Of a DNA stretch of 64,000 nt, positions 39,105 through 51,434 are shown in pieces. The position numbers and the translations under genes are program-made. Origin of the DNA: Nocardioides flavescens (GTDB lineage Bacteria; Actinomycetota; Actinomycetes; Propionibacteriales; Nocardioidaceae); contig NZ_WUEK01000002.1 in the NCBI RefSeq assembly GCF_009823805.1, positions 372,001-436,000 of the forward strand. Direction: 5' to 3'. Numbering within the stretch: the first letter of the stretch is position 1; the number at the start of each line of letters is the position of its first letter. The notes under the pieces are model-generated. The model was not told the DNA's origin and searched no databases. It saw only the letters and a program-made list of their open reading frames with translations.

Positions 39105-39196
39105 CCCACCGCTGAGCACCTCCGGCCACGCGGGTCGCACCTTCCGGTGCGGCCCGCGTCGGCGTACGGTGGGCCGCCCACCCCTCGGGAGGCACC

Positions 39197-39391
39197 GTGA
39201 CCGTCGTCATCCTGATCGTCCTCGCCGCCGTCGCGCTGTTCGCGCTGGCCTGGTGGAGCAGCGGGCGTCGCTCGCCGTCCGCGCGCGGCCCGATGGCCTC
39301 CCGTGACGCCGCCGACGCGGAGGCCAGGGCCATGGGGCAGTACCGCCCGCCGCCCGGCCCCGGCCCGCTCGGCGGACCCGGCGGCACCTGA
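39197..39391 (+). CDS. Small single-pass membrane protein between arc and dop
   Basis: 64 residues from GTG 39197 behind GGGAGG (39187-39192). Residues 2-20 are hydrophobic (VVILIVLAAVALFALAWW). The remainder is Arg/Ser/Pro/Gly-rich and contains RDAADAEARAMGQYRPP. It predicts one N-terminal membrane helix with a cytosolic tail. No family is recognised. It is intact with a ribosome site, and its slot within the proteasome locus makes a chance ORF less likely. Confidence 0.6.
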   Translation: MTVVILIVLAAVALFALAWWSSGRRSPSARGPMASRDAADAEARAMGQYRPPPGPGPLGGPGGT

Positions 39392-39422
39392 GCGGCCGCC
39401 TGCTGGCGCAGCGAGCCCTGGG

Positions 39423-39428
39423 TAGGCT
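39423..39428 (+). promoter_or_regulatory. Leaderless-type -10 box of dop
   Basis: TAGGCT ends 6 bases before ATG 39435, so transcription would begin at or near the start codon. No ribosome site precedes the ATG. Confidence 0.55.
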
Positions 39429-39434
39429 CGCAGC

Positions 39435-40943
39435 ATGAGCGTCCGCCGGGTCATGGGCACCGAGATCGAGTACGGCATCTCCGTGGTCGGTCAGCCGATG
39501 GCCAACCCGATGGTCGCCTCCAGCCAGGTGGTCAACGCCTACGCCAGCGCCACTGTGCGGGCCCGCCGCGCCCGCTGGGACTTCGAGGAGGAGTCGCCGC
39601 TGCGCGACGCTCGCGGCTTCGACATGTCGCGCCAGGTCGCCGACCCGAGCCAGCTGACCGACGAGGACCTCGGCCTGGCCAACGTCATCCTCACCAACGG
39701 CGCCCGGCTCTACGTCGACCACGCCCACCCGGAGTACTCCACCCCCGAGGTGACCTCGCCGCTCGACGTGGTGCGTTGGGAGAAGGCCGGCGACCTCGTC
39801 ATGCTCGACGCCCAGCGTCGGGCCGCACAGCTGCCGGGCGGCACCGCGATCGTCTGCTACAAGAACAACACCGACGGCAAGGGCGCCTCCTACGGCGCCC
39901 ACGAGAACTACCTCATGCGCCGCGCCACGCCGTTCGGCGACGTCGTGCGCCACCTGACGCCGTTCTTCGTCAGCCGTCCGGTCGTCGCGGGGGCCGGGCG
40001 CGTCGGCATCGGCCAGGACGGGCGCACCCGCGGCTTCCAGATCAGCCAGCGCGCCGACTTCTTCGAGGTCGAGGTCGGCCTCGAGACCACCCTCAAGCGC
40101 CCGATCATCAACACCCGTGACGAGCCGCATGCCGATCCCGAGAAGTACCGCCGCCTCCACGTCATCGTCGGCGACGCCAACCTCGCCGAGGTCTCGACCT
40201 ACCTCAAGGTCGGCACGACCTCGCTGGTGCTGGCCATGATCGAGGACCGCTTCATCACCACCGACCTCACCGTCGAGGGCCCCGTCGCCGGGCTGCGCGC
40301 GATCTCGCACGACCCCACGCTGCGCCAGACCATCACCCTCACCGACGGGCGGACGGTCACCGGGGTGCAGCTGCAGTGGGAGTACCTCGACCTGGCCCGC
40401 AAGTACGTCGAGGACCGCTACGGCTCCGACGCCGACGCGCAGACCCTCGACGTCCTGGCCCGCTGGGAGTCGGTGCTCGACCGGCTCGAGCGCGACCCGA
40501 TGCTCTGCGCCGGCGAGCTCGACTGGGTGGCCAAGCTCAAGCTGCTGGAGCAGTACCGCCAGCGCGACGGTCTGGGCTGGGACGACGCCAAGCTCGCCCT
40601 CATCGACCTGCAGTACGCCGACATCCGCCCCGAGAAAGGGCTCTACCACCGCCTCGCCGGCGCCGGGCGCATCGAGCGGCTGCTCGACGACGACGCCGTC
40701 GAGGGCGCGATGCACGACCCGCCGACCGACACCCGCGCGTACTTCCGTGGCCGGTGCCTGGAGAAGTTCTCCTCCTCCGTCGCCGCCGCGTCGTGGGACT
40801 CCGTCATCTTCGACCTCCCGGGGCGCGAGTCGCTGCAGCGCGTGCCCACGATCGACCCGCTGCGCGGCAGCCGCGCCCACGTCGGCGACCTGCTCGACTC
40901 CTGCGAGAGCGCCGAGGCGCTCGTGGCGGCCCTGACGCGGTAG
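39435..40943 (+). CDS. dop: Pup deamidase/depupylase Dop
   Basis: 502 residues. The glutamine-synthetase-like carboxylate-amine ligase core starts [20 protein letters not shown], with the metal-binding Glu residues in MGTEIEYG. It continues through [20 protein letters not shown], the nucleotide region [20 protein letters not shown], and [19 protein letters not shown] with [19 protein letters not shown]. The N-terminal loop region [10 protein letters not shown] distinguishes Dop from PafA. It removes Pup from substrates. Here Pup already ends in Glu, so deamidation should not be needed. PafA is not in this window. Confidence 0.95.
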   Translation: MSVRRVMGTEIEYGISVVGQPMANPMVASSQVVNAYASATVRARRARWDFEEESPLRDARGFDMSRQVADPSQLTDEDLGLANVILTNGARLYVDHAHPEYSTPEVTSPLDVVRWEKAGDLVMLDAQRRAAQLPGGTAIVCYKNNTDGKGASYGAHENYLMRRATPFGDVVRHLTPFFVSRPVVAGAGRVGIGQDGRTRGFQISQRADFFEVEVGLETTLKRPIINTRDEPHADPEKYRRLHVIVGDANLAEVSTYLKVGTTSLVLAMIEDRFITTDLTVEGPVAGLRAISHDPTLRQTITLTDGRTVTGVQLQWEYLDLARKYVEDRYGSDADAQTLDVLARWESVLDRLERDPMLCAGELDWVAKLKLLEQYRQRDGLGWDDAKLALIDLQYADIRPEKGLYHRLAGAGRIERLLDDDAVEGAMHDPPTDTRAYFRGRCLEKFSSSVAAASWDSVIFDLPGRESLQRVPTIDPLRGSRAHVGDLLDSCESAEALVAALTR

Positions 40944-40972
40944 GTCCCACCCCGCCTGTCGGTCCCGGCGGC

Positions 40973-40978
40973 TAGGTT
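40973..40978 (+). promoter_or_regulatory. Leaderless-type -10 box of pup
   Basis: TAGGTT lies 6 bases before ATG 40985 in the 41-base dop-pup gap, suggesting that pup-prcB-prcA have their own promoter besides read-through from dop. Confidence 0.55.
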
Positions 40979-40984
40979 TGTCGT

Positions 40985-41182
40985 ATGGCCCAGGAGCAGA
41001 AGCAGCCGCGCAGGTCTTCCGAGTCCGAGGAGTCCACGACCGAGGTCACCGAGACCGACGTCGCGGAGCGCAAGGAGGCGCTGGACGACGACGTCGACGC
41101 GATCCTCGACGAGATCGACGACGTGCTCGAGACCAACGCCGAGGACTTCGTGAAGTCGTTCATCCAGAAGGGCGGCGAGTGA
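40985..41182 (+). CDS. pup: Prokaryotic ubiquitin-like protein Pup
   Basis: 65 residues: a disordered Gln/Glu/Ser-rich N terminus, a helical middle ([23 protein letters not shown]) that binds the Arc coiled coil, and the ending [10 protein letters not shown]. The C-terminal GGE with Glu, rather than GGQ, can be joined directly by PafA to substrate lysines. Its stop overlaps the prcB start (GTGA), so the tag and protease are co-translated. Confidence 0.97.
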   Translation: MAQEQKQPRRSSESEESTTEVTETDVAERKEALDDDVDAILDEIDDVLETNAEDFVKSFIQKGGE

Positions 41183-42042
41183 CCTCCTTGAGCGGCGACC
41201 CGCGGCTGCCCGCCGCGTTCCTCCAGCCCGGCGTGTCTTCGTTCGCCGACTTCCTCTCCGACCAGGCGCCCGACCTCCTGCCGGCGCGGCGTGCCACGCC
41301 GCAGGGCCAGGCGGGCGACCTCGCTCCGCACGGCACGACGATCGTCGCGGCGACGTTCCCCGGTGGCGTGGTGATGGCGGGTGACCGTCGCGCGACGATG
41401 GGCAACGTCATCGCGCAGCGCGACATCCAGAAGGTCTTCCCGGCCGACGAGTTCTCCTGCGTGGGCATCGCGGGCTCCGCGGGGATCGCGGTCGAGATGG
41501 TCCGGTTGTTCCAGACCGAGCTCGAGCACTACGAGAAGATCGAGGGCACCACGCTGTCCCTCGACGGCAAGGCCAACCGGCTCGCCGCGCTGATCCGCGG
41601 CAACCTCGGCCTCGCCATGCAGGGCATGGTCGTGGTGCCGCTCTTCGCGGGCTACGACCTCGACAGTGGCCAGGGCCGCATCTTCAGCTACGACGCCACC
41701 GGCGGTCGCTACGAGGAGACGGCCTTCCACTCGACCGGCTCCGGCTCGCTGTTCGCCCGCGGCTCGCTCAAGAAGCTCTACCGTGAGGACCTCTCGGTCC
41801 GCGGGGCGATCGAGGTGGTCGTGCAGGCGCTCTACGACGCCGCCGACGACGACTCGGCGACCGGTGGCCCCGACCTGACCCGGCGCATCTTCCCGGTGAT
41901 CCACGTGATCACCGCCGACGGCGGGCGCCGCATCGGCGAGGACGAGGTGGCCGAGGTGGCCGACCGCGTCATCGCCGGGCGGATGGGCCGCCCCGACGGC
42001 CCGGCCGCGCCGCTCACGACCGGTGAGGAGTCCCGCGCATGA
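41179..42042 (+). CDS. prcB: 20S proteasome beta subunit PrcB
   Basis: 287 residues from GTG 41179. A propeptide of about 52 residues (with [16 protein letters not shown]) ends HG just before the catalytic N-terminal Thr53 in [20 protein letters not shown]. Asp and Lys partners lie in MAGDRRAT and [22 protein letters not shown] follows. After self-cleavage it forms the inner beta rings that hydrolyse peptides. Its stop overlaps the prcA start. Confidence 0.97.
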   Translation: MTSLSGDPRLPAAFLQPGVSSFADFLSDQAPDLLPARRATPQGQAGDLAPHGTTIVAATFPGGVVMAGDRRATMGNVIAQRDIQKVFPADEFSCVGIAGSAGIAVEMVRLFQTELEHYEKIEGTTLSLDGKANRLAALIRGNLGLAMQGMVVVPLFAGYDLDSGQGRIFSYDATGGRYEETAFHSTGSGSLFARGSLKKLYREDLSVRGAIEVVVQALYDAADDDSATGGPDLTRRIFPVIHVITADGGRRIGEDEVAEVADRVIAGRMGRPDGPAAPLTTGEESRA

Positions 42043-42860
42043 GCATGCCGTTCTACGTCTCGCCCGAGCAGCTGATGAAGGACCGGGCCGACTTCGCGCG
42101 CAAGGGCATCTCGCGCGGTCGGTCCATGGTCGCTGTGCAGTACGCCGACGGCATCCTCCTCGCCTCCGAGAACGTCTCCCAGGCCCTGCACAAGATCTCC
42201 GAGATCTACGACCGGATCGCCTTCGCGGCCGTCGGTCGCTACAACGAGTTCGAGAACCTCCGCATCGCCGGCGTGCGCCTCGCCGACATGCGCGGCTACG
42301 CCTACGACCGCCGCGACGTGACCGGGCGGGGCCTGGCCAACGCCTACGCCCAGACGCTCGGCACGATCTTCTCCAGCGGCGGCGAGAAGCCCTACGAGGT
42401 GGAGATCTTCGTCGCCGAGATCGGCGACACCCCCGAGGCCGACCAGCTCTACCGCCTGACCTACGACGGCCAGGTGGCCGACGAGCACGGCTTCGCCGTC
42501 ATCGGCGGTGCGCACGACGTGGTCGCGGGCTACCTGCGCGAGCACTACACCGAGGGCGCGAGCCTCGACGGCGCGCTGCGGGTCGCGGTCGCCGCCCTGG
42601 GACGCTCGGCCAACGAGCGCGGCGAGTCCGACGACCGGGTCATCCCGGTCAAGGACCTCGAGGTCGCAGTGCTCGACCGCACCCGCACCCAGCCGCGCAA
42701 GTTCGCCCGGATCCGCCCGGAGCGGATCGAGGCGCTGCTGGGCGAGCGCGCTCCGACCGACGCTCCCGCGGCGACCGCGGACGAGGTGCCTGCGGCGACC
42801 GCAGGCGACCTCCCGCCGGTGGCCCCGCCGCCGGTGCAGGACGGCGACGAGCGGCTCTGA
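42039..42860 (+). CDS. prcA: 20S proteasome alpha subunit PrcA
   Basis: 273 residues. [20 protein letters not shown] and [20 protein letters not shown] match bacterial alpha subunits. The N-terminal residues form the gate contacted by Arc. The core includes [20 protein letters not shown] and [21 protein letters not shown] Pro/Ala-rich tail of about 35 residues follows the core. It forms the outer heptameric rings. It is the last gene of the unit, with a hairpin terminator 17 bases downstream. Confidence 0.97.
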   Translation: MSMPFYVSPEQLMKDRADFARKGISRGRSMVAVQYADGILLASENVSQALHKISEIYDRIAFAAVGRYNEFENLRIAGVRLADMRGYAYDRRDVTGRGLANAYAQTLGTIFSSGGEKPYEVEIFVAEIGDTPEADQLYRLTYDGQVADEHGFAVIGGAHDVVAGYLREHYTEGASLDGALRVAVAALGRSANERGESDDRVIPVKDLEVAVLDRTRTQPRKFARIRPERIEALLGERAPTDAPAATADEVPAATAGDLPPVAPPPVQDGDERL

Positions 42861-42876
42861 CTCCACGCCCGGCGCG

Positions 42877-42909
42877 GTCTCACCCTCGGCCTCAGGCTGA
42901 GGGTGAGAC
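42877..42909 (+). terminator. Hairpin terminator after prcA
   Basis: Perfect 11-base arms, GTCTCACCCTC (42877-42887) and GAGGGTGAGAC (42899-42909), enclose GGCCTCAGGCT, which itself can pair. No T tract follows, as is common in actinobacteria. Confidence 0.75.
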
Positions 42910-42924
42910 ACGCGGCGGCGGTCG

Positions 42925-42953
42925 TTGACCGACCCCCACGCCGCCCGTACCTT
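42925..42953 (+). promoter_or_regulatory. Candidate promoter of the MerR gene
   Basis: TTGACC (42925-42930), a 17-base spacer, then TACCTT (42948-42953). A 5' leader of about 80 bases would precede GTG 43039. Confidence 0.45.
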
Positions 42954-43038
42954 GAAGTGTCCTCGTTGTAACTCCACCGGTGTGGTCACGGCCCGCTGGC
43001 AGTACCCTGACGAGACAGACCCGGCGGAGGAGCCAGAC

Positions 43039-43647
<609 letters not shown>

Positions 43648-43674
43648 CCCAGCCCGCTGCGCACCACGCGTCAC

Positions 43675-43760
43675 AGGAACCCCAGCATCTGCTGGGGTTC
43701 CTGTCGTTCTGGGGTGTTGCAACACCCCAGAACGTTGGCGATCCCAGCAGATGCTGGGAT
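43675..43760. repeat. Triple nested palindrome block
   Basis: There are three inverted repeats in 86 bases. A: AGGAACCCCAGCA/TGCTGGGGTTCCT, 43675-43702, loop TC. B: GTTCTGGGGTGTTG/CAACACCCCAGAAC, 43706-43733, no loop. C: ATCCCAGCA/TGCTGGGAT, 43741-43760, loop GA. The cores of A and C are reverse complements of each other, so A can also pair with C around B. The block lies between the MerR stop and the glycine riboswitch. The 80 bases from 43761 to 43840 show nothing clear. Confidence 0.8.
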
Positions 43761-43840
43761 TCCGACACCCTCGCCCCAACCGAGCGTTTCGGGCCTTCGC
43801 CGGCGTTCCGGCTAGGCTGGAGCAGCTGACCATCCCGCAC

Positions 43841-43943
43841 GGGAGAGTCCACGGCCGGAGGCTCGGCCGCCGGACGCCGAAGGGGCAATTCCTCCCCGGA
43901 ACCTCTCAGGCGCCAGGACCGTGGGGGACAGGCGACTCTGGAG
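43841..43943 (+). ncRNA. Glycine riboswitch (single aptamer) of gcvP
   Basis: Hallmark segments occur in order: GGGAGAG (43841), CGCCGAAGGGGCAATTC, CCCGGAACCTCTCAGGCGCC, AGGACCGTGGGGGACAGGCG and ACTCTGGAG. The CTCTCAGG strand pairs with the initial GAGAG, closing P1. Only one aptamer is seen rather than the common tandem pair. It ends about 65 bases before gcvP GTG 44008 and should raise expression when glycine is abundant. Confidence 0.93.
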
Positions 43944-44007
43944 CGAGCAACGCTGCCGTGACAGAGGGGGAGGCCCTGCCAGACGATCTCGTCCCGAGGA
44001 GCCACCC

Positions 44008-46873
<2,866 letters not shown>

Positions 46874-46896
<23 letters not shown>

Positions 46897-47590
46897 GCCA
46901 CGAGCGACTCGTCACACCGTCGGTGTTCTGCACCGGCGGGTGGCGGTCGCCGTTCGGCAGCTCGACGGTCACCCGTCCGAACTTGAAGAAGTCGAACTTC
47001 CTGCTGAATGCGGCCCAGATGACTCGCTCGTGGTGGACGCGGACGGTGCGGCTCTCGCCGGACGGCACCCGGACCGACCCGTCGAAGTCCTCCTCGTTGC
47101 GTGCACCCCACACGATGAGCACTGCGAAGTCAGCAGGGTTCTTGAAGCGGACCAGCCCGGGCCTGTCCTTCACGGCGACGGCCTTGATCTCCGGTGCCTT
47201 CTCCACTGTCAGAGTGATGGTGCCGGGGGTGAGATAGCTGAGGTCGCAGGCGTAGTAGGTCACGGTGTAGGTGCCGGGCTCGACTCGCGGCGACACCATG
47301 ACCGTCACGCTCGTGCTGTCTGCTGAGATGAAGAACGGCTTGCCGGTCGGATCGACGCTCGGGTCGTCACCGGTGCGACAGAGTGCGAGCTGGTCGCCGT
47401 CCGGGTCGGTGTCGTTCTGCAGTGGCTCGATCGTGGTCGAGCCACCGGCGAACACGCTGACGGCGTCGGGAGCGGTGACCGGCGCCGAACCGGTAGCGGC
47501 CTGAGCGGCGGGGACCTGCAGGGTGGCGAGACCCGCGGTCGTGGTGGCGGCCAGCAGGGCGCTGGCCAGGGCGCGGCGACGAGGTGTCAT
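46874..47590 (-). CDS. Secreted Ig-like domain protein
   Basis: 238 residues from ATG 47590, 6 bases after TAGGGT. The signal peptide is [20 protein letters not shown]...AAQAA, cleaved near residue 32. Residues 38-130 ([31 protein letters not shown]...[18 protein letters not shown]...GTITLTVE) form a cadherin/Big-type Ig domain with a likely Ca2+-binding NDTDPDGD loop. The C-terminal 90 residues form a second domain ([27 protein letters not shown]) that I do not recognise. Function is unknown. Confidence 0.82.
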
Positions 47591-47631
47591 GGCCGGACCC
47601 TAGGGCTTCGGCGGTCCGGTAGGAATGAGGC

Positions 47632-49101
47632 GTGGCCGATGTTCACCTGGAGATCGAGCGCTCGTTCACCCCACCGTCCGGGGCTGTCCTGCCGGACCTG
47701 ACGGCGCTGAAGAAGGTGGTGCGGGCCGAGCCTGCGGGCGAGGAGAGGCTCGACGCGACCTACTACGACACGCCCGGTGCCGCGCTGCGGCGGGCGGGGG
47801 TGACGCTGCGGCGTCGTACAGGCGGGCACGACGCCGGGTGGCACCTCAAGCTGCCGGTGGCGCGGGGCGGTCGCGAGGAGCTGCACCTCGCGCTGGGGGA
47901 CGACCACGACCCGGTGCCCGTGGCGCTGCTCGACCTCGTGGCGGGCTGGGCCCGCGGCGTGGCCGTCGCCCCGGTCGCGCGCATCCGCACCCGGCGCACC
48001 CTCACGCGGCTGGTCGCGGCTGACGGCACGGTGCTCGCCGAGCTCGCCGACGACCTCGTCGAGGGTCACGCGACGGACTCCGGGGCACAGCCGACGTACT
48101 GGCGCGAGTGGGAGCTCGAGCTGGTCGACGGCTCGCCGAAGCTGCTGGACCGCGCCGAGGCGTTGTTCGCCGAGCACGGGATCGAGCGCAGCGCGGTGCA
48201 GCGCAAGATCGAGATCGTGCTCGGCGCGCGCGAGCCGGTCGCCGCGCTGCCCGAGCCCCGGCGCAAGGGCCCCGCGGGCGCGGTGCTGCACGTCTACCTC
48301 GCCGAGCAGGTACGCCGCATCGAACGGTTCGACCTCGCCGTGCGCCGTGCCGAGCCCGGCGGGGTGCACGGCATGCGCAAGGCGTGCCGACGGCTGCGCT
48401 CCGCGCTCGCGGCGTACCGTCCGCTGCTGCAGCGCGAGCTCACCGACCCGGTCCGCGACGAGCTCGGCTCGCTCGCTCGCTCGCTCGGAGGCGCGCGTGA
48501 CGTCGAGGTCGTGCTCGACCGCCTCCAGGCGCAGCTCGCCGAACAGCCCGAGGAGCTCGTCGTCGGGCCGGTCCACCAGCAGCTCGAGGAGCGGCGCCGG
48601 CGGGCTGAGGGCGACGACGCGCGGACTGTCGCGGAGGTGCTCGGCTCCGAGCGCTACCACGCCCTGCGCGACCTGCTCGACGCCCTGGTCGCCTCGCCGC
48701 CGTGGAGCGAGCGCGCCGACGAGCGCGCCCGCGACGTGCTGCCGAAGCTGCTGCGGCGCGAGGGCAAGCGGCTCCGCACCGCGCCCGACGAGGCCGAGGA
48801 CCTGCACGAGGTGCGCAAGGCGGCCAAGCGGTTGCGCTACGCCTACGAGGTCGTCGAGCCGCTGTGGCCTGACGCGCGTCGTCCGCGTCGCGCCGCGAGG
48901 CGGTTGACCGAGGTGCTCGGCGACCACCAGGACGGCGTCGTCGCCCGGGAGATGCTGCTCGACCTCGCCGCGGAGGCCACGGCCTCAGGTCAGGACGCGT
49001 TCACCTGGGGTCGACTGCACGCGCTCGAGGAGATGCGGGAGCCCGAGCTCGTCGACGAGGCCGTCGAGGCGTGGGCCGAGGTGCGCAAGCACCGCTGGTG
49101 A
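47632..49101 (+). CDS. CYTH-CHAD domain protein
   Basis: 489 residues from GTG 47632. Residues 3-205 are the CYTH (triphosphate tunnel) domain: VHLEIERSFTPP supplies the ExExK-like motif, and DATYYDTPGAALRRAGVTLR, WHLKLPVARGGREEL and EWELELVDGSPKLL follow. Residues 220-489 are the CHAD helical domain with repeated His/Lys/Arg motifs (VHGMRKACRRLRSALAAY, LHEVRKAAKRLRYAYEVVEP). CHAD proteins bind polyphosphate and CYTH enzymes cut inorganic triphosphates, so a polyphosphate-linked role is likely. Confidence 0.93.
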   Translation: MADVHLEIERSFTPPSGAVLPDLTALKKVVRAEPAGEERLDATYYDTPGAALRRAGVTLRRRTGGHDAGWHLKLPVARGGREELHLALGDDHDPVPVALLDLVAGWARGVAVAPVARIRTRRTLTRLVAADGTVLAELADDLVEGHATDSGAQPTYWREWELELVDGSPKLLDRAEALFAEHGIERSAVQRKIEIVLGAREPVAALPEPRRKGPAGAVLHVYLAEQVRRIERFDLAVRRAEPGGVHGMRKACRRLRSALAAYRPLLQRELTDPVRDELGSLARSLGGARDVEVVLDRLQAQLAEQPEELVVGPVHQQLEERRRRAEGDDARTVAEVLGSERYHALRDLLDALVASPPWSERADERARDVLPKLLRREGKRLRTAPDEAEDLHEVRKAAKRLRYAYEVVEPLWPDARRPRRAARRLTEVLGDHQDGVVAREMLLDLAAEATASGQDAFTWGRLHALEEMREPELVDEAVEAWAEVRKHRW

Positions 49102-49415
49102 CGCCGACCCGGCGCACAGTGCTGTCGGAACGACGCCGACCCGGCGCAGAGTGCTGAGGTAGCCGCAACACTCTGCGATGGCTCGACGTACAACGAGCAG
49201 CAATTCGCGCCGGGTCGGCGTACCGCATAGCAACACTTTGCGCCGGGTCAGCGTACGCATAGCAACACTTTGCGCCGGGTCAGCGTACGCATAGCAACAC
49301 TTTGCGCCGGGTCAGCGTACGCATAGCAACACTTTGCGCCGGGTCGGCATACAGGCAGCTGCAGTGTGCGCCGGGTCGGCGTGCTACCAGCAGCAATCTC
49401 TGCCGGGTCGGCGTT
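49100..49415. repeat. Strand-switching 32-base repeat array
   Basis: A 32-base period runs through the gap. Two units with GACGCCGACCCGGCGC at 49100 and 49132 lie in one orientation. Seven units with GCGCCGGGTCGGCGT (or one base different) at 49207, 49240, 49272, 49304, 49336, 49368 and 49400 lie in the other. The conserved half forms a small hairpin, CGCCG-ACC-CGGCG. The other half, ATAGCAACACTTT, is identical in the three units at 49240-49335 and diverges at the ends. The inversion lies at about 49148-49206. The array ends at the stop of the next gene. Confidence 0.88.
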
Positions 49416-50002
49416 CAGACGGTGGTGGTCGGTGCCGGGTGGTGGCGGCGCCAGCGACCGGCGACCGCGGTGCCGACGAGGAGGCCGGCGACGGCGGGGA
49501 AGAGCGCGTAGGCGACGGCGTAGAGCCCGAAGCCGGTGTTGTCCCAGAACTCCGGCAGGTCGTTGAGCCGGTCGACGAACGAGGCGAAGTCGAGCATGAC
49601 CCAGACCAGGGGGCCGACGCCGAGCACGAGACCGGCGAGCAGCGGGCCGAGGGCGGAGATCCGACCGGTCAGGGCGGCCAGGAAGAACAGGCCCGCGGCA
49701 GCACCGAGCACGATGAGCACCCGCTGGGGCGGCTGGGCGGACTCGCCGACCGCCTGCATGGCGCGGTTGTAGCCGTAGTCGACGCAGCCGTAGCCCGCGA
49801 CCACGGCCAGGAACGCCAGCACGATGCTGCTCAGGTGGCGGTTGCCGCCGAGCCCGCGCCGGCGCCGGGCCGGGGAAGCCGGCTCGGTGGCGTCGGCGTC
49901 GTCACGGACGACGGGCGTCGTGCGAGTGGGCTCGTCGTCGAGCGGGTGGCGCTCGGCGTCGTCGGCCCAGCTGTCCGAGGTGGCGGTCTGCTCCGTGGCC
50001 AT
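49415..50002 (-). CDS. Four-helix membrane protein of unknown function
   Basis: 195 residues from ATG 50002, 7 bases after TAGTTT. A charged N-terminal tail of about 55 residues ends ARRRRGLGG. Four hydrophobic segments follow: SSIVLAFLAVVAGYGCVDYG, VLIVLGAAAGLFFLAALTG, LGPLLAGLVLGVGPLVWVML and LYAVAYALFPAVAGLLVGTA. The C terminus is RWRRHHPAPTTTV. No family is recognised. It is not obviously coupled to neighbours; the stop codon falls within the last repeat unit of the array. Confidence 0.8.
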   Translation of the reverse strand: MATEQTATSDSWADDAERHPLDDEPTRTTPVVRDDADATEPASPARRRRGLGGNRHLSSIVLAFLAVVAGYGCVDYGYNRAMQAVGESAQPPQRVLIVLGAAAGLFFLAALTGRISALGPLLAGLVLGVGPLVWVMLDFASFVDRLNDLPEFWDNTGFGLYAVAYALFPAVAGLLVGTAVAGRWRRHHPAPTTTV

Positions 50003-50039
50003 GACCCCGAAACTACGCCGCCGGGCGCCCCGGACCGTG

Positions 50040-51434
50040 CTACTGCGCGGGCGACACGCTCGACATGTTGAAGTCGGGCACCCTCAGGGCCGGGGTCGCG
50101 GTGCGCGAGAAGTAGTCGTCGCCCCACTCCCGGCTGAAGCTGGGCACGGTCGCCGAGGCGTGCGAGAAGCGGCGGAGCAGGTCGACGGGGCTCTCGTTCC
50201 AGCGGAAGTTGTTGACCGCGCCGGTGATCTCGCCGCCCTCGACGAGGTAGACCCCGTCGCGGGTGAGCCCGGTCAGCAGCAGGGTCTGCGGGTCGACCTC
50301 GCGGATGTACCACAGACAGGTCAGCAGCAGCCCCCGCTCGGTGCCGCCGACGAGGTCCTCGACCGTCCCGGTGCCGCTCTCGACCTCGAGCACGAGGTTG
50401 TCCACCGAGCCGGTCGCGGGCTGACCGGTCATCGCGGCGGTGTGGCGGGTCTGGCGCAGGGCGGTGAGCTCGCCGCCTCGGATCCAGTCGGTCGCGGTCA
50501 GCTCGAGACCGTTGTCGAAGACCGAGTCGTCGTTGCCCGAAGCCGCCGCGACCGTGAACGGCGCGCACTCGAGCCCGGCGTACGCCGGGTCGGAGAGCAG
50601 GCGCACCCGCGGGTCGACGACGGCCTCGCCGATCCGGGTGCCGGTGGGGCGGCGGCTGTAGACCGACTGGCCCTCGAACGCGTCGCGCGCCCCGGCGTAC
50701 CAGTAGGCGTCGATCATCAGGTCGGCGACCGCGCTCGGCGGCAGGATCGTGTCGTAGCGACCGGCGTCGAGGTCGACGCGACGCTCGCCCCAGGCGAGTC
50801 GCTGCGCCAGGGTCTGCTCGGCGGCGAGCGGGTCGACGTCGGTGAAGTCGCGGGTGGCGGTGCCGAACCACGCGCTCTGCGAGAGGTCGGCGGTCTTGCC
50901 GGTGCAGGCGAAGTGGCCGGTCGGCTGGACGTGGCGCAGCCGCAGCCCGGTGCTGGAGCCGAGGTAGGTCGTCGTGACCTCGTGGTTGACGAACCCGTAG
51001 AGCACCCGTCCGCCGTCGCGCGCGCGGCCGAACGCCTCGCCCAGCGCGGGCGCGACGCTGTCGTAGACCTCGATGCCCGTCGAGGCCGGCTCGTCGTCCC
51101 AGTCGGGACTGACCCGGTCGCGCACCAGCGCGGCCTCGTCCTCCGCCGGGTCGGCGGCCCGGGCCGCGGCGTCGGCGGCACGGACCAGGACGTCGACCTC
51201 CGCCTGCGTGGTGGCGCTGCCGCTGACCGAGCCGGTGGAGACCCCGCCGGCCTGCTTCACGAACGACACCACGCTGACGTGGACGCCGTGCATCACGCCG
51301 TTGGTGGTCAGCGTGTTGTTGGCCCAGCGCAGGTTGGCGCTGGTGTGGTCGCGCACGATGACGACGCACTCGTAGGCGACCGTCGTGGCGAGCGCCTGGT
51401 CGACGAGGGACTGGGGGTGCACGCGGGCGCTCAT
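50040..51434 (-). CDS. TldE/PmbA-family metallopeptidase partner
   Basis: 464 residues from ATG 51434, overlapping the tldD stop (ATGA). The PmbA/TldD fold shows in [39 protein letters not shown] and [18 protein letters not shown], with [20 protein letters not shown] at the end. It lacks the HExxxH motif present in its partner, as expected for the non-catalytic subunit. The pair forms a heterodimer that trims unfolded peptides. In some hosts it matures modified-peptide precursors, but no such precursor was seen here. Confidence 0.92.
   Translation of the reverse strand: MSARVHPQSLVDQALATTVAYECVVIVRDHTSANLRWANNTLTTNGVMHGVHVSVVSFVKQAGGVSTGSVSGSATTQAEVDVLVRAADAAARAADPAEDEAALVRDRVSPDWDDEPASTGIEVYDSVAPALGEAFGRARDGGRVLYGFVNHEVTTTYLGSSTGLRLRHVQPTGHFACTGKTADLSQSAWFGTATRDFTDVDPLAAEQTLAQRLAWGERRVDLDAGRYDTILPPSAVADLMIDAYWYAGARDAFEGQSVYSRRPTGTRIGEAVVDPRVRLLSDPAYAGLECAPFTVAAASGNDDSVFDNGLELTATDWIRGGELTALRQTRHTAAMTGQPATGSVDNLVLEVESGTGTVEDLVGGTERGLLLTCLWYIREVDPQTLLLTGLTRDGVYLVEGGEITGAVNNFRWNESPVDLLRRFSHASATVPSFSREWGDDYFSRTATPALRVPDFNMSSVSPAQ

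Noticed and set aside
42925..43038. Longer MerR start adding a CPRC zinc-like N terminus
   Set aside because: The added codons overlap the TTGACC/TACCTT promoter, contain only one C-x2-C, and a good ribosome site precedes GTG 43039.
49207..49415. CRISPR array
   Set aside because: Units are tandem with no unique spacers, the variable half is identical in three units, orientation flips, and no cas genes are nearby.
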